Assembly (NCBI RefSeq): GCF_018390635.1
Contig: NZ_JAHBGE010000050.1
Location: 1 to 53,135, forward strand
Length of the DNA stretch: 53,135 bases
Reading direction: 5' to 3'
Source of the DNA: Ancylobacter lacus
GTDB taxonomy: Bacteria > Pseudomonadota > Alphaproteobacteria > Rhizobiales > Xanthobacteraceae
The notes under the pieces were generated by a model that had not been told where the DNA came from, did not search any database, and worked only from the letters and a program-made list of their open reading frames with translations. Position numbers and translations under genes: made by a program. Below are positions 7,882-15,336 of this stretch, in pieces; the first letter of the stretch is position 1; every line of letters begins with the position of its first letter.

Positions 7882-8835
7882 CTAGCGCGCCAGCAGCACC
7901 TGCCGGCAGGCGTCGGGCATGTCGGCGAGCATCATGGGCGGCTTCGGCTTGGGCGGAATGGCGGGCGGCCTCGGGTGCAGCACGCCCTCGCTGAACCAGT
8001 AGTTCAGCTCCGCGCCGCAGCCTTCCCCCCCGGTCACCGGCTCCTGCGCCTTGCACATCGGGCTGTCGGCGGTGCAGCCGATCCGCACATGCATGTGGTA
8101 GTCGTGGCCCCAATAGGGCCGCACCTTGCGCAGCCAGGAGCGGTCGCCGGTGGCGTCGCGGCACAGCGCCTTCTTGATCGCGGCGTTCACCAGCACCCGC
8201 TCCACCTGCGGGTCCTGGGCGGCGGCGCGGATCACCGCGACATGGGAGGGCGTCCACACCTTGGGGTCGACATCCAGCCGGTCCGGGCGCACCACCATCA
8301 CCGCCGACATGGTCTCGCGCTCCTGCGCGCTGAGCTGGCGCTGCGGCATCGGGGTCAGCCAGATGTCGACGTCGAGCCCGACCTGGTGCGAGGCGTGGCC
8401 GGTGAGCATCGGCCCGCCGCGCGGCTGCGACATGTCGCCGACCAGGATGCCCGGCCAGCGCGACACCTTCGGCACGGTGGCGGCGAACCGCTCGAGAAAG
8501 GCGATCATCGCCGGCTGGCCCCAGTTGCGGTTGCGCGACAGCCGCATCACCTGCCAGCTCGGCCCGTTCACCGCCAGCGCCTCCGCCCCCGCCATGCAGC
8601 CCTTGGAATAGAAGCCGATCGCCTGCGCCGGCCCGGGCGTGGCGGAGCGCACGCCGCCGAACAGCTCCTTGGCCGGCAGCGTCGCCGCCAGCGCCGGGGT
8701 CACCGCGCGGGCGGGCGGCGGCGGGTCGAGCGTGCCCGGCGTCTGCGCCCGCGCCGGAGCGGCGGTGGCGGCCAGCGCCGCGAGAAGGGCGGCGGCGGCG
8801 AGGCGGCGGCGGACGATTCGCATGAGGCTCTCCAT
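7882..8835 (-). CDS. mepA: Penicillin-insensitive murein endopeptidase MepA
   Basis: Periplasmic LAS-type zinc metallopeptidase that cuts D-Ala-meso-DAP cross-links in peptidoglycan. The 317-residue protein has a signal peptide ending at APARA. The metal-binding pattern is present as HASHQVGLDVDIW (His and Asp ligands) and the second site as HDYHMHVR. Several cysteines in the C-terminal half match the disulfides of the family. The C-terminal 50 residues are Pro-rich (PRPPAIPPKPKPP) before a short helix. Two starts are possible, four codons apart (8835 and 8823); neither changes the mature protein. Confidence 0.93.
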   Translation of the reverse strand: MESLMRIVRRRLAAAALLAALAATAAPARAQTPGTLDPPPPARAVTPALAATLPAKELFGGVRSATPGPAQAIGFYSKGCMAGAEALAVNGPSWQVMRLSRNRNWGQPAMIAFLERFAATVPKVSRWPGILVGDMSQPRGGPMLTGHASHQVGLDVDIWLTPMPQRQLSAQERETMSAVMVVRPDRLDVDPKVWTPSHVAVIRAAAQDPQVERVLVNAAIKKALCRDATGDRSWLRKVRPYWGHDYHMHVRIGCTADSPMCKAQEPVTGGEGCGAELNYWFSEGVLHPRPPAIPPKPKPPMMLADMPDACRQVLLAR

Positions 8836-8975
8836 CGCCGCAGAATCCGCCGCCCGGCCGCGCGGATCAACTCACACGGCGCGGAGAAGGCCCGGTTCGT
8901 CGCCGTTCAGGCGGCGGCAGCTCGGGAAGCACGCCCCGAAGGGCGGGCGCCACCCGCCGGAAGGCCGGGCCGCCC

Positions 8976-10127
8976 TCAGCTCGTGGCGGCGTCGACGATG
9001 ACGAAATCCCTGGCGCTGCGGGTGCCGGAATGGGCGGAGAGATCGGTGATGAGCATGGTGGAGCCGGGCACCAGCAGCTTCGCCAGCGTCTGGTTCGCCG
9101 CCGGCTCCACCGAAATGCGGGTGATGGCGTCGGAGGCCTTGCCCTGCCCGGCGCCGGACCCTTCATAGGAAAACGCGGTCCACACCACGTCGCCCTTCGT
9201 CTCCTTCAGCACATAGACCACATTGCCCAGCGGGGTGCCGGGGTCCTTGATCGTGACCGGCGCCTGGAAGGCGATCTCGGCGCCCTTCATCACGATCAGC
9301 GCCTTGTCGGCGCCCGACACCACCACCCCGACCGGCTGCGGCCCGGAGGCGGGCGCGGAACCGTCGGCCCCGGCGCCCTGCCCCGCCGGGGAATTGCCGG
9401 GCGCGGCGCTGGAGCCCGCCTCCGCCGCCTCCATCGCCTTCATGGCGTCGGCCGGCAGCACGAGGCCGGGGTGCAGCACGTCGAGCGGCTGGGAATGGGA
9501 ATCCGCCACGATCACCGGCGTGCCGTAATGGGTGACGCTGAACACCAGCCGGGCAAAGGCCAGCGGCAGGTGCACGCAGCCATGCGAAGAGGGATAGCCC
9601 GGCAGCCCGCCGGCATGCAGCGCCACCCCCGACCAGGTGAGCCGCTCGGTATAGGGCATGGAGGCGTCGTCATATTCCGAGGAGTGGTGCACCACGTCCT
9701 TCTGCAGGATGGTGAACACCCCGGTCGGGGTCGCAAAGCCCGTTCGCCCGGTGGAGACGGTGGAGACCCCGATGCGGATGCCGTTGCGGTAGACATAGCA
9801 GCGCTGGTCCGGCAGCGACACGATGATGCCGACAAAGCCGGCCGGGGCACGGTCGGGGAACCAGGCGAACTCGCCCGGCTTCATCGCGGCGACGTCGATC
9901 ATCCCGGGGTCGAGCGCGGTCTGCGCCCGCGCCGCCCCGCCGGGGAGCGGCAGGCCGGGGAAAAGGCCGAGCCCGGCCAGGCCGAGGCCGGCGCCGGCGA
10001 GCTGCCGCAGCACCGCGCGGCGGCCGGCAGGGATCGGCCCGGAGGAAGCGGCCATAGGATCGGCCCCGGTGGGGCTCCCGCCCGTGACGGCGGCGTCGGC
10101 GGCAGGGCGTGCGGCTGTGTCGTCCAT
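8976..10127 (-). CDS. L,D-transpeptidase (YkuD domain) with Tat-like signal
   Basis: Periplasmic L,D-transpeptidase that forms 3-3 peptidoglycan links or anchors envelope proteins. The start is placed at 10127 because GGAAG lies just upstream; this gives 383 residues. A twin-arginine-like segment (RR at 36-37 followed by a long hydrophobic stretch to about residue 67) suggests Tat export. The YkuD domain spans about 95-215, with His171 and the catalytic Cys184 in SHGCVHL. A low-complexity linker (about 245-275) precedes a C-terminal region of about 100 residues with beta-rich repeats resembling a second domain of unknown role. It is divergent from the PRC-barrel gene. Confidence 0.9.
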   Translation of the reverse strand: MDDTAARPAADAAVTGGSPTGADPMAASSGPIPAGRRAVLRQLAGAGLGLAGLGLFPGLPLPGGAARAQTALDPGMIDVAAMKPGEFAWFPDRAPAGFVGIIVSLPDQRCYVYRNGIRIGVSTVSTGRTGFATPTGVFTILQKDVVHHSSEYDDASMPYTERLTWSGVALHAGGLPGYPSSHGCVHLPLAFARLVFSVTHYGTPVIVADSHSQPLDVLHPGLVLPADAMKAMEAAEAGSSAAPGNSPAGQGAGADGSAPASGPQPVGVVVSGADKALIVMKGAEIAFQAPVTIKDPGTPLGNVVYVLKETKGDVVWTAFSYEGSGAGQGKASDAITRISVEPAANQTLAKLLVPGSTMLITDLSAHSGTRSARDFVIVDAATS

Positions 10128-10237
10128 GGCGGGCTTCCGTCTCGAATCAGCGCGTCGACCATACGACATGCCGGCGCAAACTGCCGCCCCGCCATGGCAC
10201 CCGCACGACACCCGCCGCGAACCGCCGGGCAGCGGCG

Positions 10238-10263
10238 GGAACCCGCCTGCCCTTACGGACGTT
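10238..10263 (+). promoter_or_regulatory. EcfG (general stress sigma) promoter of the PRC-barrel gene
   Basis: GGAAC at 10238-10242, 17-bp spacer, CGTT at 10260-10263: an exact match to the EcfG consensus. It lies 37 bp upstream of the ATG at 10300. Confidence 0.75.
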
Positions 10264-10299
10264 GGGTTTGCGAACGTCACAACAAACGAGGAGGACCTG

Positions 10300-10683
10300 A
10301 TGCACAGCACCCAGCCCAATCTCGAAGCCCGCGAAACCATGACCCTGATCGGCAGCGACAAGGTCGAAGGTACCTCGGTCTATCGTCCCAACGGCGACAA
10401 GATCGGCTCCATCGCCCGGGTGATGATCGACAAGCTCACCGGCCAGACCGCCTATGCGGTGATGAGCTTCGGCGGCTTCCTCGGCTTCGGCGAGGACTTC
10501 TATCCCCTGCCGTGGTCGCTGCTGAAATATGACGAGGCGCTGGACGGCTATGTCGTCGACCTCACCGAGGAGCAGCTCACCGGCGCGCCCAAGCTCGCCT
10601 CCGTCGACGAGCCGGGCTTCGGCAACCGGGAGTGGGACCGCAAGGTCAACGACTATTACGGCACCCCGCCCTATGTGATCTGA
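10300..10683 (+). CDS. PRC-barrel domain protein
   Basis: A 127-residue soluble protein. The PRC-barrel (about residues 18-90) is seen in the SDKVEGTSVYRPNGDKIGSI and KLTGQTAYAVMSFGGFLGFGEDFYPLPWSLL segments, the typical small beta-barrel seen in RimM and photosynthetic reaction centre H subunit. Stand-alone PRC-barrel proteins of this type are common general-stress genes in Hyphomicrobiales, but their molecular role is not established. The start at 10300 is supported by a strong GGAGG six bases before it. The gene has its own EcfG promoter (10238-10263) and a hairpin after the stop, so it is probably monocistronic. Confidence 0.92.
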   Translation: MHSTQPNLEARETMTLIGSDKVEGTSVYRPNGDKIGSIARVMIDKLTGQTAYAVMSFGGFLGFGEDFYPLPWSLLKYDEALDGYVVDLTEEQLTGAPKLASVDEPGFGNREWDRKVNDYYGTPPYVI

Positions 10684-10706
10684 CGCGGCGGACAGGGACA
10701 TGGACA

Positions 10707-10731
10707 GCGGCCGGGCTCGACGCCCGGCCGC
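10707..10731 (+). terminator. Hairpin after the PRC-barrel gene
   Basis: A perfect 10-bp GC stem (10707-10716 with 10722-10731) and 5-nt loop, 24 bp after the stop. The following sequence has only a weak T content, so termination strength is uncertain. It can serve the convergent gene as well. Confidence 0.55.
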
Positions 10732-10763
10732 CTTGATTCCGGGCCTTTCCGCCGCGCGGCGCC

Positions 10764-11213
10764 TCACGCCTCGATGACGAGGACGACGTTGTGCCGGGTG
10801 ATGCCGGCAACGGGCGTCGCGAAGAACGTGCCGACCGGCAGGCAGGAGAGGTCCGCGAAATCCGGGTCGTTCACGCCGTACAGGTCGATATGGCTGCCGT
10901 GAACCTGCAGCTGCCCGCCACTGAGCCCAGCGCCGAGACCGGTGCCGCCGAGGGTCACGCTGTCGCCGTCATAGTCGCCGGCCGCCGCCAGCGGAATGGA
11001 TTGGGACGTGGTCTGCGCCACCCCGCCCACGACCGCCATAACGTTCGACAAGGTGTTCAAGACCAGCGAATTGTCCGGTTCGGTGGTCAATTCGGCAAGG
11101 GGCAGCGACCATTGATACTGGATGCCCACCGTATCGCTGATCTGCCCCGGCCCACCATCCCCGCCGGAGATGGAGGCCGTCGTCAAGCTCTTGGTTATGG
11201 TGATGGTGATCAC
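10764..11213 (-). CDS. Hypothetical protein, beta-rich
   Basis: Not recognised. The GTG at 11213 is preferred as start because GGGGGA lies seven bases upstream, giving 149 residues; an in-frame ATG at 11294 would add 27 less protein-like residues. The protein has no signal peptide or membrane segment, is rich in Gly, Thr, Ser and Val, and shows alternating hydrophobic residues typical of beta strands (VITITIT near the start, VVLVIEA at the end), with GDYDGDSVTLGG in the middle. Base composition is clearly lower in GC than the genes around it, which may mean recent gain. It is convergent with the PRC-barrel gene and upstream of nothing on the same strand. Confidence 0.5.
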   Translation of the reverse strand: MITITITKSLTTASISGGDGGPGQISDTVGIQYQWSLPLAELTTEPDNSLVLNTLSNVMAVVGGVAQTTSQSIPLAAAGDYDGDSVTLGGTGLGAGLSGGQLQVHGSHIDLYGVNDPDFADLSCLPVGTFFATPVAGITRHNVVLVIEA

Positions 11214-11359
11214 AGACGTTCCCCCGTCGTCGACGTGGGAAGACGGTACACCAAAACCGCGCATCCGTCGCACATCATCGCGCGGAACGTGCATAAATGT
11301 CGGCGACCACGGACCCTAGCCCGATTGCCATAAGCCCATCTCGACCGGCCCGCCGGGGC

Positions 11360-13165
11360 TCAGTCGTCGACCTTCAGCGCCGCGATGAAGGCTTCCTGCG
11401 GGATTTCCACGCGGCCGAACTGCCGCATCTTCTTCTTGCCTTCCTTCTGCTTCTCCAGAAGCTTGCGCTTGCGGGTGATGTCGCCGCCATAGCACTTGGC
11501 CGTCACATCCTTGCGCAGCGCCCGGATGGTCTCGCGGGCGATGATCTTGGCGCCGATCGCGGCCTGGATCGGAATCTGGAAGAGATGCTGCGGGATCAGG
11601 TCCTTGAGCTTCTCGCACATGGCCCGGCCGCGATATTCCGCCCGGGTGCGGTGCACCAGCATGGAGAGCGCGTCGACCGGCTCGGCATTGACGAGGATCG
11701 ACATCTTCACCAGGTCGCCGGCGCGGTACTCCGTGATCTGGTAGTCGAACGAGGCATAGCCCTTCGAGATCGACTTCAACCGGTCGTAGAAGTCGAAGAC
11801 CACTTCGTTCAGCGGCAGGTCATAGGTCACCATCGCGCGCGAGCCGACATAGGTCAGCTCGACCTGGGTGCCGCGACGGTCCTGGCAAAGCTTGAGGACC
11901 GCGCCGAGATAGTCGTCCGGCGTGAGGATCGTCGCGCGGATCCACGGCTCGCGGATCTCCTTGATCTTCACCACGTCGGGCATGTCGGCTGGGTTGTGCA
12001 GCTCGATCACCGAGCCGTCGTTCATCTCGATTTCATAGATGACCGACGGCGCGGTGGCGATGAGATCGAGGTTGAACTCGCGCTCCAGCCGCTCCTGGAT
12101 GATTTCCAGATGCAGCAGCCCGAGAAAGCCGCAGCGGAAGCCGAAGCCCAGCGCCGCCGAGGTCTCCATCTCGAAGGAGAAGGAGGCGTCGTTCAGGCGC
12201 AGCTTGCCCATCGCCGCGCGCAGATCCTCGAAATCGGCGGCATCCACGGGGAAGAGACCGCAGAACACCACCGGCTGCGCCGGCTTGAAGCCCGGCAGCG
12301 CCTCGGCGGTGGGCCGCTTCTCCTCGGTGAGGGTGTCGCCCACCCGGGTGTCGGCGACCTCCTTGATCGAGCCGGTGAGGAAGCCGATCTCCCCCGGCCC
12401 GAGCTCCGACATGACGGTGAGCTTGGGCGTGAAGACGCCGACGCGGTCCACCTCATAGGCGGCGCCGGTCTGCATCATCTTGATTCGCTGGCCCTTCTTC
12501 ATCACGCCGTCGACGATGCGGACCAGCACCACCACGCCGAGATAGACGTCGTACCAGCTGTCGACCAGCAGCGCCTTGAGCGGCGCCTCGCGGTCGCCCC
12601 TGGGCGGCGGCAACCGGGTGACGATGGCCTCCAGCACATCGGGAATGCCGATGCCGGTCTTCGCCGAGATCAGGATCGCCTGCGAGGCGTCGAGCCCGAT
12701 CACGTCCTCGATCTGCGCCTTCACCTTTTCCGGCTCGGCGGCGGGCAGGTCGACCTTGTTCAGGACCGGAACGATTTCGTGATTGTTGTCGATGGCCTGA
12801 TAGACATTGGCGAGGGTCTGCGCCTCCACCCCCTGCGAGGCGTCGACCACGAGGAGCGAGCCCTCCACCGCGGCGAGCGAGCGGTTCACCTCATAGGCGA
12901 AGTCGACATGGCCGGGGGTGTCGATGAGGTTCAGCACATAGGTCTTGCCGTCCTGCGCCTTGTAGGAGAGGCGGACGGTCTGGGCCTTGATGGTGATGCC
13001 GCGCTCGCGCTCGATGTCCATGCTGTCGAGCACCTGCTCCGACATCTCGCGCTCGGACAGGCCGCCGGTGATCTGGATCAGGCGGTCGGCAAGGGTCGAC
13101 TTCCCATGGTCGATATGGGCGACGATGGAGAAGTTGCGGATGTTGTCGATCGGCTCGGTGCTCAT
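11360..13165 (-). CDS. lepA: Elongation factor 4 (LepA)
   Basis: Translational GTPase that binds the ribosome and influences initiation and back-translocation. The 601-residue protein has the usual length. The G-domain motifs are clear: [10 protein letters not shown] (G1), DTPGHVD (G3), NKVD (G4), followed by domain II, domain III, the EF-G domain V-like part and the LepA-specific C-terminal domain ending near [16 protein letters not shown]. The start at 13165 gives the standard [21 protein letters not shown] head. It is divergent from an MBL-fold hydrolase gene and appears to be transcribed alone. Confidence 0.98.
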   Translation of the reverse strand: MSTEPIDNIRNFSIVAHIDHGKSTLADRLIQITGGLSEREMSEQVLDSMDIERERGITIKAQTVRLSYKAQDGKTYVLNLIDTPGHVDFAYEVNRSLAAVEGSLLVVDASQGVEAQTLANVYQAIDNNHEIVPVLNKVDLPAAEPEKVKAQIEDVIGLDASQAILISAKTGIGIPDVLEAIVTRLPPPRGDREAPLKALLVDSWYDVYLGVVVLVRIVDGVMKKGQRIKMMQTGAAYEVDRVGVFTPKLTVMSELGPGEIGFLTGSIKEVADTRVGDTLTEEKRPTAEALPGFKPAQPVVFCGLFPVDAADFEDLRAAMGKLRLNDASFSFEMETSAALGFGFRCGFLGLLHLEIIQERLEREFNLDLIATAPSVIYEIEMNDGSVIELHNPADMPDVVKIKEIREPWIRATILTPDDYLGAVLKLCQDRRGTQVELTYVGSRAMVTYDLPLNEVVFDFYDRLKSISKGYASFDYQITEYRAGDLVKMSILVNAEPVDALSMLVHRTRAEYRGRAMCEKLKDLIPQHLFQIPIQAAIGAKIIARETIRALRKDVTAKCYGGDITRKRKLLEKQKEGKKKMRQFGRVEIPQEAFIAALKVDD

Positions 13166-13299
13166 GCCGCGCGGGATAGCATCGGCTCAGGCGGGCCACA
13201 AGCGCCGCGGGGCGCTGCTGCCTTGCGGGATGGGGCGCGATCGTGGAAAGTCCCGCTCCCCGCGCGCCCGCCGCGTCACGGACCCCAGCCGAGGAGCCC

Positions 13300-13935
13300 A
13301 TGCCGGAACTGAAGATCGCCGTCGTCCCCGTCACGCCCTTCCAGCAGAACTGCTCCATCGTCTGGGACGAGGAGAGCAAGAAGGGCGCCGTGATCGACCC
13401 GGGCGGCGACCTGCCCCGCATCCTGGCGGCGCTTGAGGAGCTGGAGGTCACGGCCGAGAAGATCGTGCTGACCCATGGCCATATCGACCATGCCGGCGGC
13501 GCCGCCGAACTCGCCGAGACCCTGAAGGTGCCGGTGGAAGGCCCGAACGAGGCAGACCGCTTCCTGCTCGACGACCTGCCCAGCGCCGGCGCCCGCACCG
13601 GCATTCCCGGCCGCCCGGTCACGCCCTCGCGCTGGCTGAACGAGGGCGACACCGTCGAGATCGGCGGCTTTTCCTTCGAGGTGCTCCACGTGCCCGGCCA
13701 CACCCCCGGCCATATCGTGCTGGTGAACCGCCCGGCCGGCTTCGCCATCGTCGGCGACACGCTGTTCCAGCGCTCGGTGGGCCGCACCGATTTCCCCTAT
13801 GGCAATCACGACCAGCTCATCGCCGGCATCAGGACCAAGCTGCTGCCGCTCGGCGACGCGGTCGGCATCCTGCCCGGCCACGGCAGCACCTCCACCATCG
13901 GGGCGGAGAAGCAGTCGAACCCGTTCCTGCGCTGA
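13300..13935 (+). CDS. MBL-fold hydrolase, glyoxalase II-like (YcbL type)
   Basis: A 211-residue metallo-beta-lactamase-fold hydrolase, probably a thioester hydrolase of the short YcbL/glyoxalase II-like group. The metal-binding motif THGHIDHAGG is intact, with later ligands in HVPGHTPGH, VGDTLF and the C-terminal PGHG. It lacks the C-terminal domain of true glyoxalase II, so the substrate is uncertain. The start at 13300 follows GAGGAG with suitable spacing and gives the typical MPELKIAVVPVTPFQQNC head. It is followed after 8 bp by a PACE transporter gene, so the two are probably co-transcribed. Confidence 0.9.
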   Translation: MPELKIAVVPVTPFQQNCSIVWDEESKKGAVIDPGGDLPRILAALEELEVTAEKIVLTHGHIDHAGGAAELAETLKVPVEGPNEADRFLLDDLPSAGARTGIPGRPVTPSRWLNEGDTVEIGGFSFEVLHVPGHTPGHIVLVNRPAGFAIVGDTLFQRSVGRTDFPYGNHDQLIAGIRTKLLPLGDAVGILPGHGSTSTIGAEKQSNPFLR

Positions 13936-13943
13936 AAACGATC

Positions 13944-14393
13944 ATGTCCCAGCCTGTTCCCCTGCCGCGCGGCGCCCATCCGGTGGCGCGCCGCGTGTTC
14001 TATGTGCTGAGCTACGAGGGCATCGCCGTGGTGTTGGCGAGCCTCGGCCTGTCGGCCCTGTCCGGCGACGGGCTGGAGACGACCGGCGTCATCACCTTCG
14101 CCGTCTCGCTCATCGCGGTGGGCTGGAATTTCCTCTTCAACAGCCTGTTCGAGAAATGGGAAGCGCGGCAGAAGGTGCGGGGCCGCAGCTTCGCCCGCCG
14201 GGCCGCCCACGCCCTCGGCTTCGAATTCGGGCTGACGCTGCTCATCGTGCCGATGTTCGCCTGGTGGCTGGAGGTGACGCTGCTCGAAGCCTTCCTCTTC
14301 GACGCGACGCTGATCGGCTTCTTCCTGATCTATACCTTCCTGTTCAACCTGGCGTTCGACCGGCTGTTCGGGCTTCCGGCCTCGGCCCGGTAG
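13944..14393 (+). CDS. PACE-family efflux transporter
   Basis: A 149-residue inner-membrane protein with four hydrophobic segments arranged as two tandem bacterial transmembrane pair (BTP) domains, the layout of PACE drug/proton antiporters (AceI type). The first repeat has RRVFYVLSYEGIAVVLASL and WNFLFNSLFEKWE; the second has RRAAHALGFEFGLTLLIVP and YTFLFNLAFDRLFG. The conserved Glu within the first membrane segment (SYEG), essential for proton coupling in AceI, is present. Family members export chlorhexidine, acriflavine and polyamines; the native substrate here is unknown. It is closely linked to the upstream MBL-fold gene. Confidence 0.85.
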   Translation: MSQPVPLPRGAHPVARRVFYVLSYEGIAVVLASLGLSALSGDGLETTGVITFAVSLIAVGWNFLFNSLFEKWEARQKVRGRSFARRAAHALGFEFGLTLLIVPMFAWWLEVTLLEAFLFDATLIGFFLIYTFLFNLAFDRLFGLPASAR

Positions 14394-14484
14394 CTTTTTC
14401 CGCCATCTCGCCCGGCTGTGAATGGCGCGCGGCGCGGCCCTGGCCGATCATGCCGCCTCCCCCAACGGCATGGGACGCGACAGG

Positions 14485-15336
14485 ATGAAACGGCTCGCCG
14501 CGGTGCTCGCCCTCCTCGTGCCGGCTTTCGGCCTGCCGGCGCCGGCCTCGGCGGCGGCCGACCGCTGCCCCAAGCTGGTCGCCCAGCGCGGCCTTCCCGT
14601 CTGGCCGGCCCGGCTCCCGCCCCTGCCGGCGCGCGCCGCGCGCGCCATCCCGGCGGACTTCCGGCTGGCGGCGCTGCAGCCGGATCAGGTGAGCCTCACC
14701 TTCGTCGGCCACTCCACCTTCCTGATCGAAACCGCCGGAGGCGTCACCGCGGCGACGGACTACAACGACTATGTCCGCCCGCAAGGGGTGCCGCAGGTCG
14801 CCACCATGAACCGCGCCCACTCCACGCACTACTCGCTCGCCCCCGACCCCGGCATCGCCCATCTGCTGCCGGGCTGGGGCGAGGCCGGGGCGCCGGCCCG
14901 GCATGATCTGGAGGTCGGCGACCTCTGGGTCGGCAACCTGCCCACCAATATCCGCGACCACCAGGAAGGCACGCTGGTCAACGGCAACTCGATCTTCATC
15001 TTCCGCGCCGCCGACCTGTGCATCGCCCATCTCGGCCATCTCCACCACACCCTGACCGACGACGACCTCGCCGTGCTCGGGCGCATCGACATCGTGCTCG
15101 CCCCGGTGGACGGCAGCTACACGCTCGATCTCGACGGCATGGTGGAGGTGCTGAAGCGGCTCGAGGCGCCGCTGGTGATCCCGATGCACTATTTCAACCG
15201 GACCACGCTGGAGCGCTTCCTCGCCCGGCTCGGCAGCAGCCGCTACGCGGTGGAGCGCGCCGACAGCCCGACGCTGGTGGTCTCGCGCGCCACGCTGCCG
15301 GCACGCCCGACGGTCACGGTGCTGCCGGAAAGATGA
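14485..15336 (+). CDS. Exported MBL-fold protein, UlaG-like, noncanonical metal site
   Basis: A 283-residue protein with an N-terminal signal peptide (about residues 1-25). The fold is metallo-beta-lactamase of the UlaG-like kind: FVGHSTFLIET near residue 73, LGHLHH and a C-terminal IPMHYF. The canonical HxHxDH is replaced by RAHSTH (Arg110, His112, Thr114, His115), so the first His and the Asp ligand are missing; I recall relatives with the same NRAHSTHY sequence, so it seems to be a subfamily trait rather than decay. Substrate unknown. The ATG at 14485 is chosen because it starts the signal peptide; upstream in-frame ATGs at 14422 and 14470 exist. Its 3' end overlaps that of the convergent gene by 23 bp. 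Confidence 0.82.
   Translation: MKRLAAVLALLVPAFGLPAPASAAADRCPKLVAQRGLPVWPARLPPLPARAARAIPADFRLAALQPDQVSLTFVGHSTFLIETAGGVTAATDYNDYVRPQGVPQVATMNRAHSTHYSLAPDPGIAHLLPGWGEAGAPARHDLEVGDLWVGNLPTNIRDHQEGTLVNGNSIFIFRAADLCIAHLGHLHHTLTDDDLAVLGRIDIVLAPVDGSYTLDLDGMVEVLKRLEAPLVIPMHYFNRTTLERFLARLGSSRYAVERADSPTLVVSRATLPARPTVTVLPER

Noticed and set aside
11297..13312. 671-residue open frame on the plus strand
   Set aside because: Antisense of lepA; His/Arg/Asp-rich nonsense.
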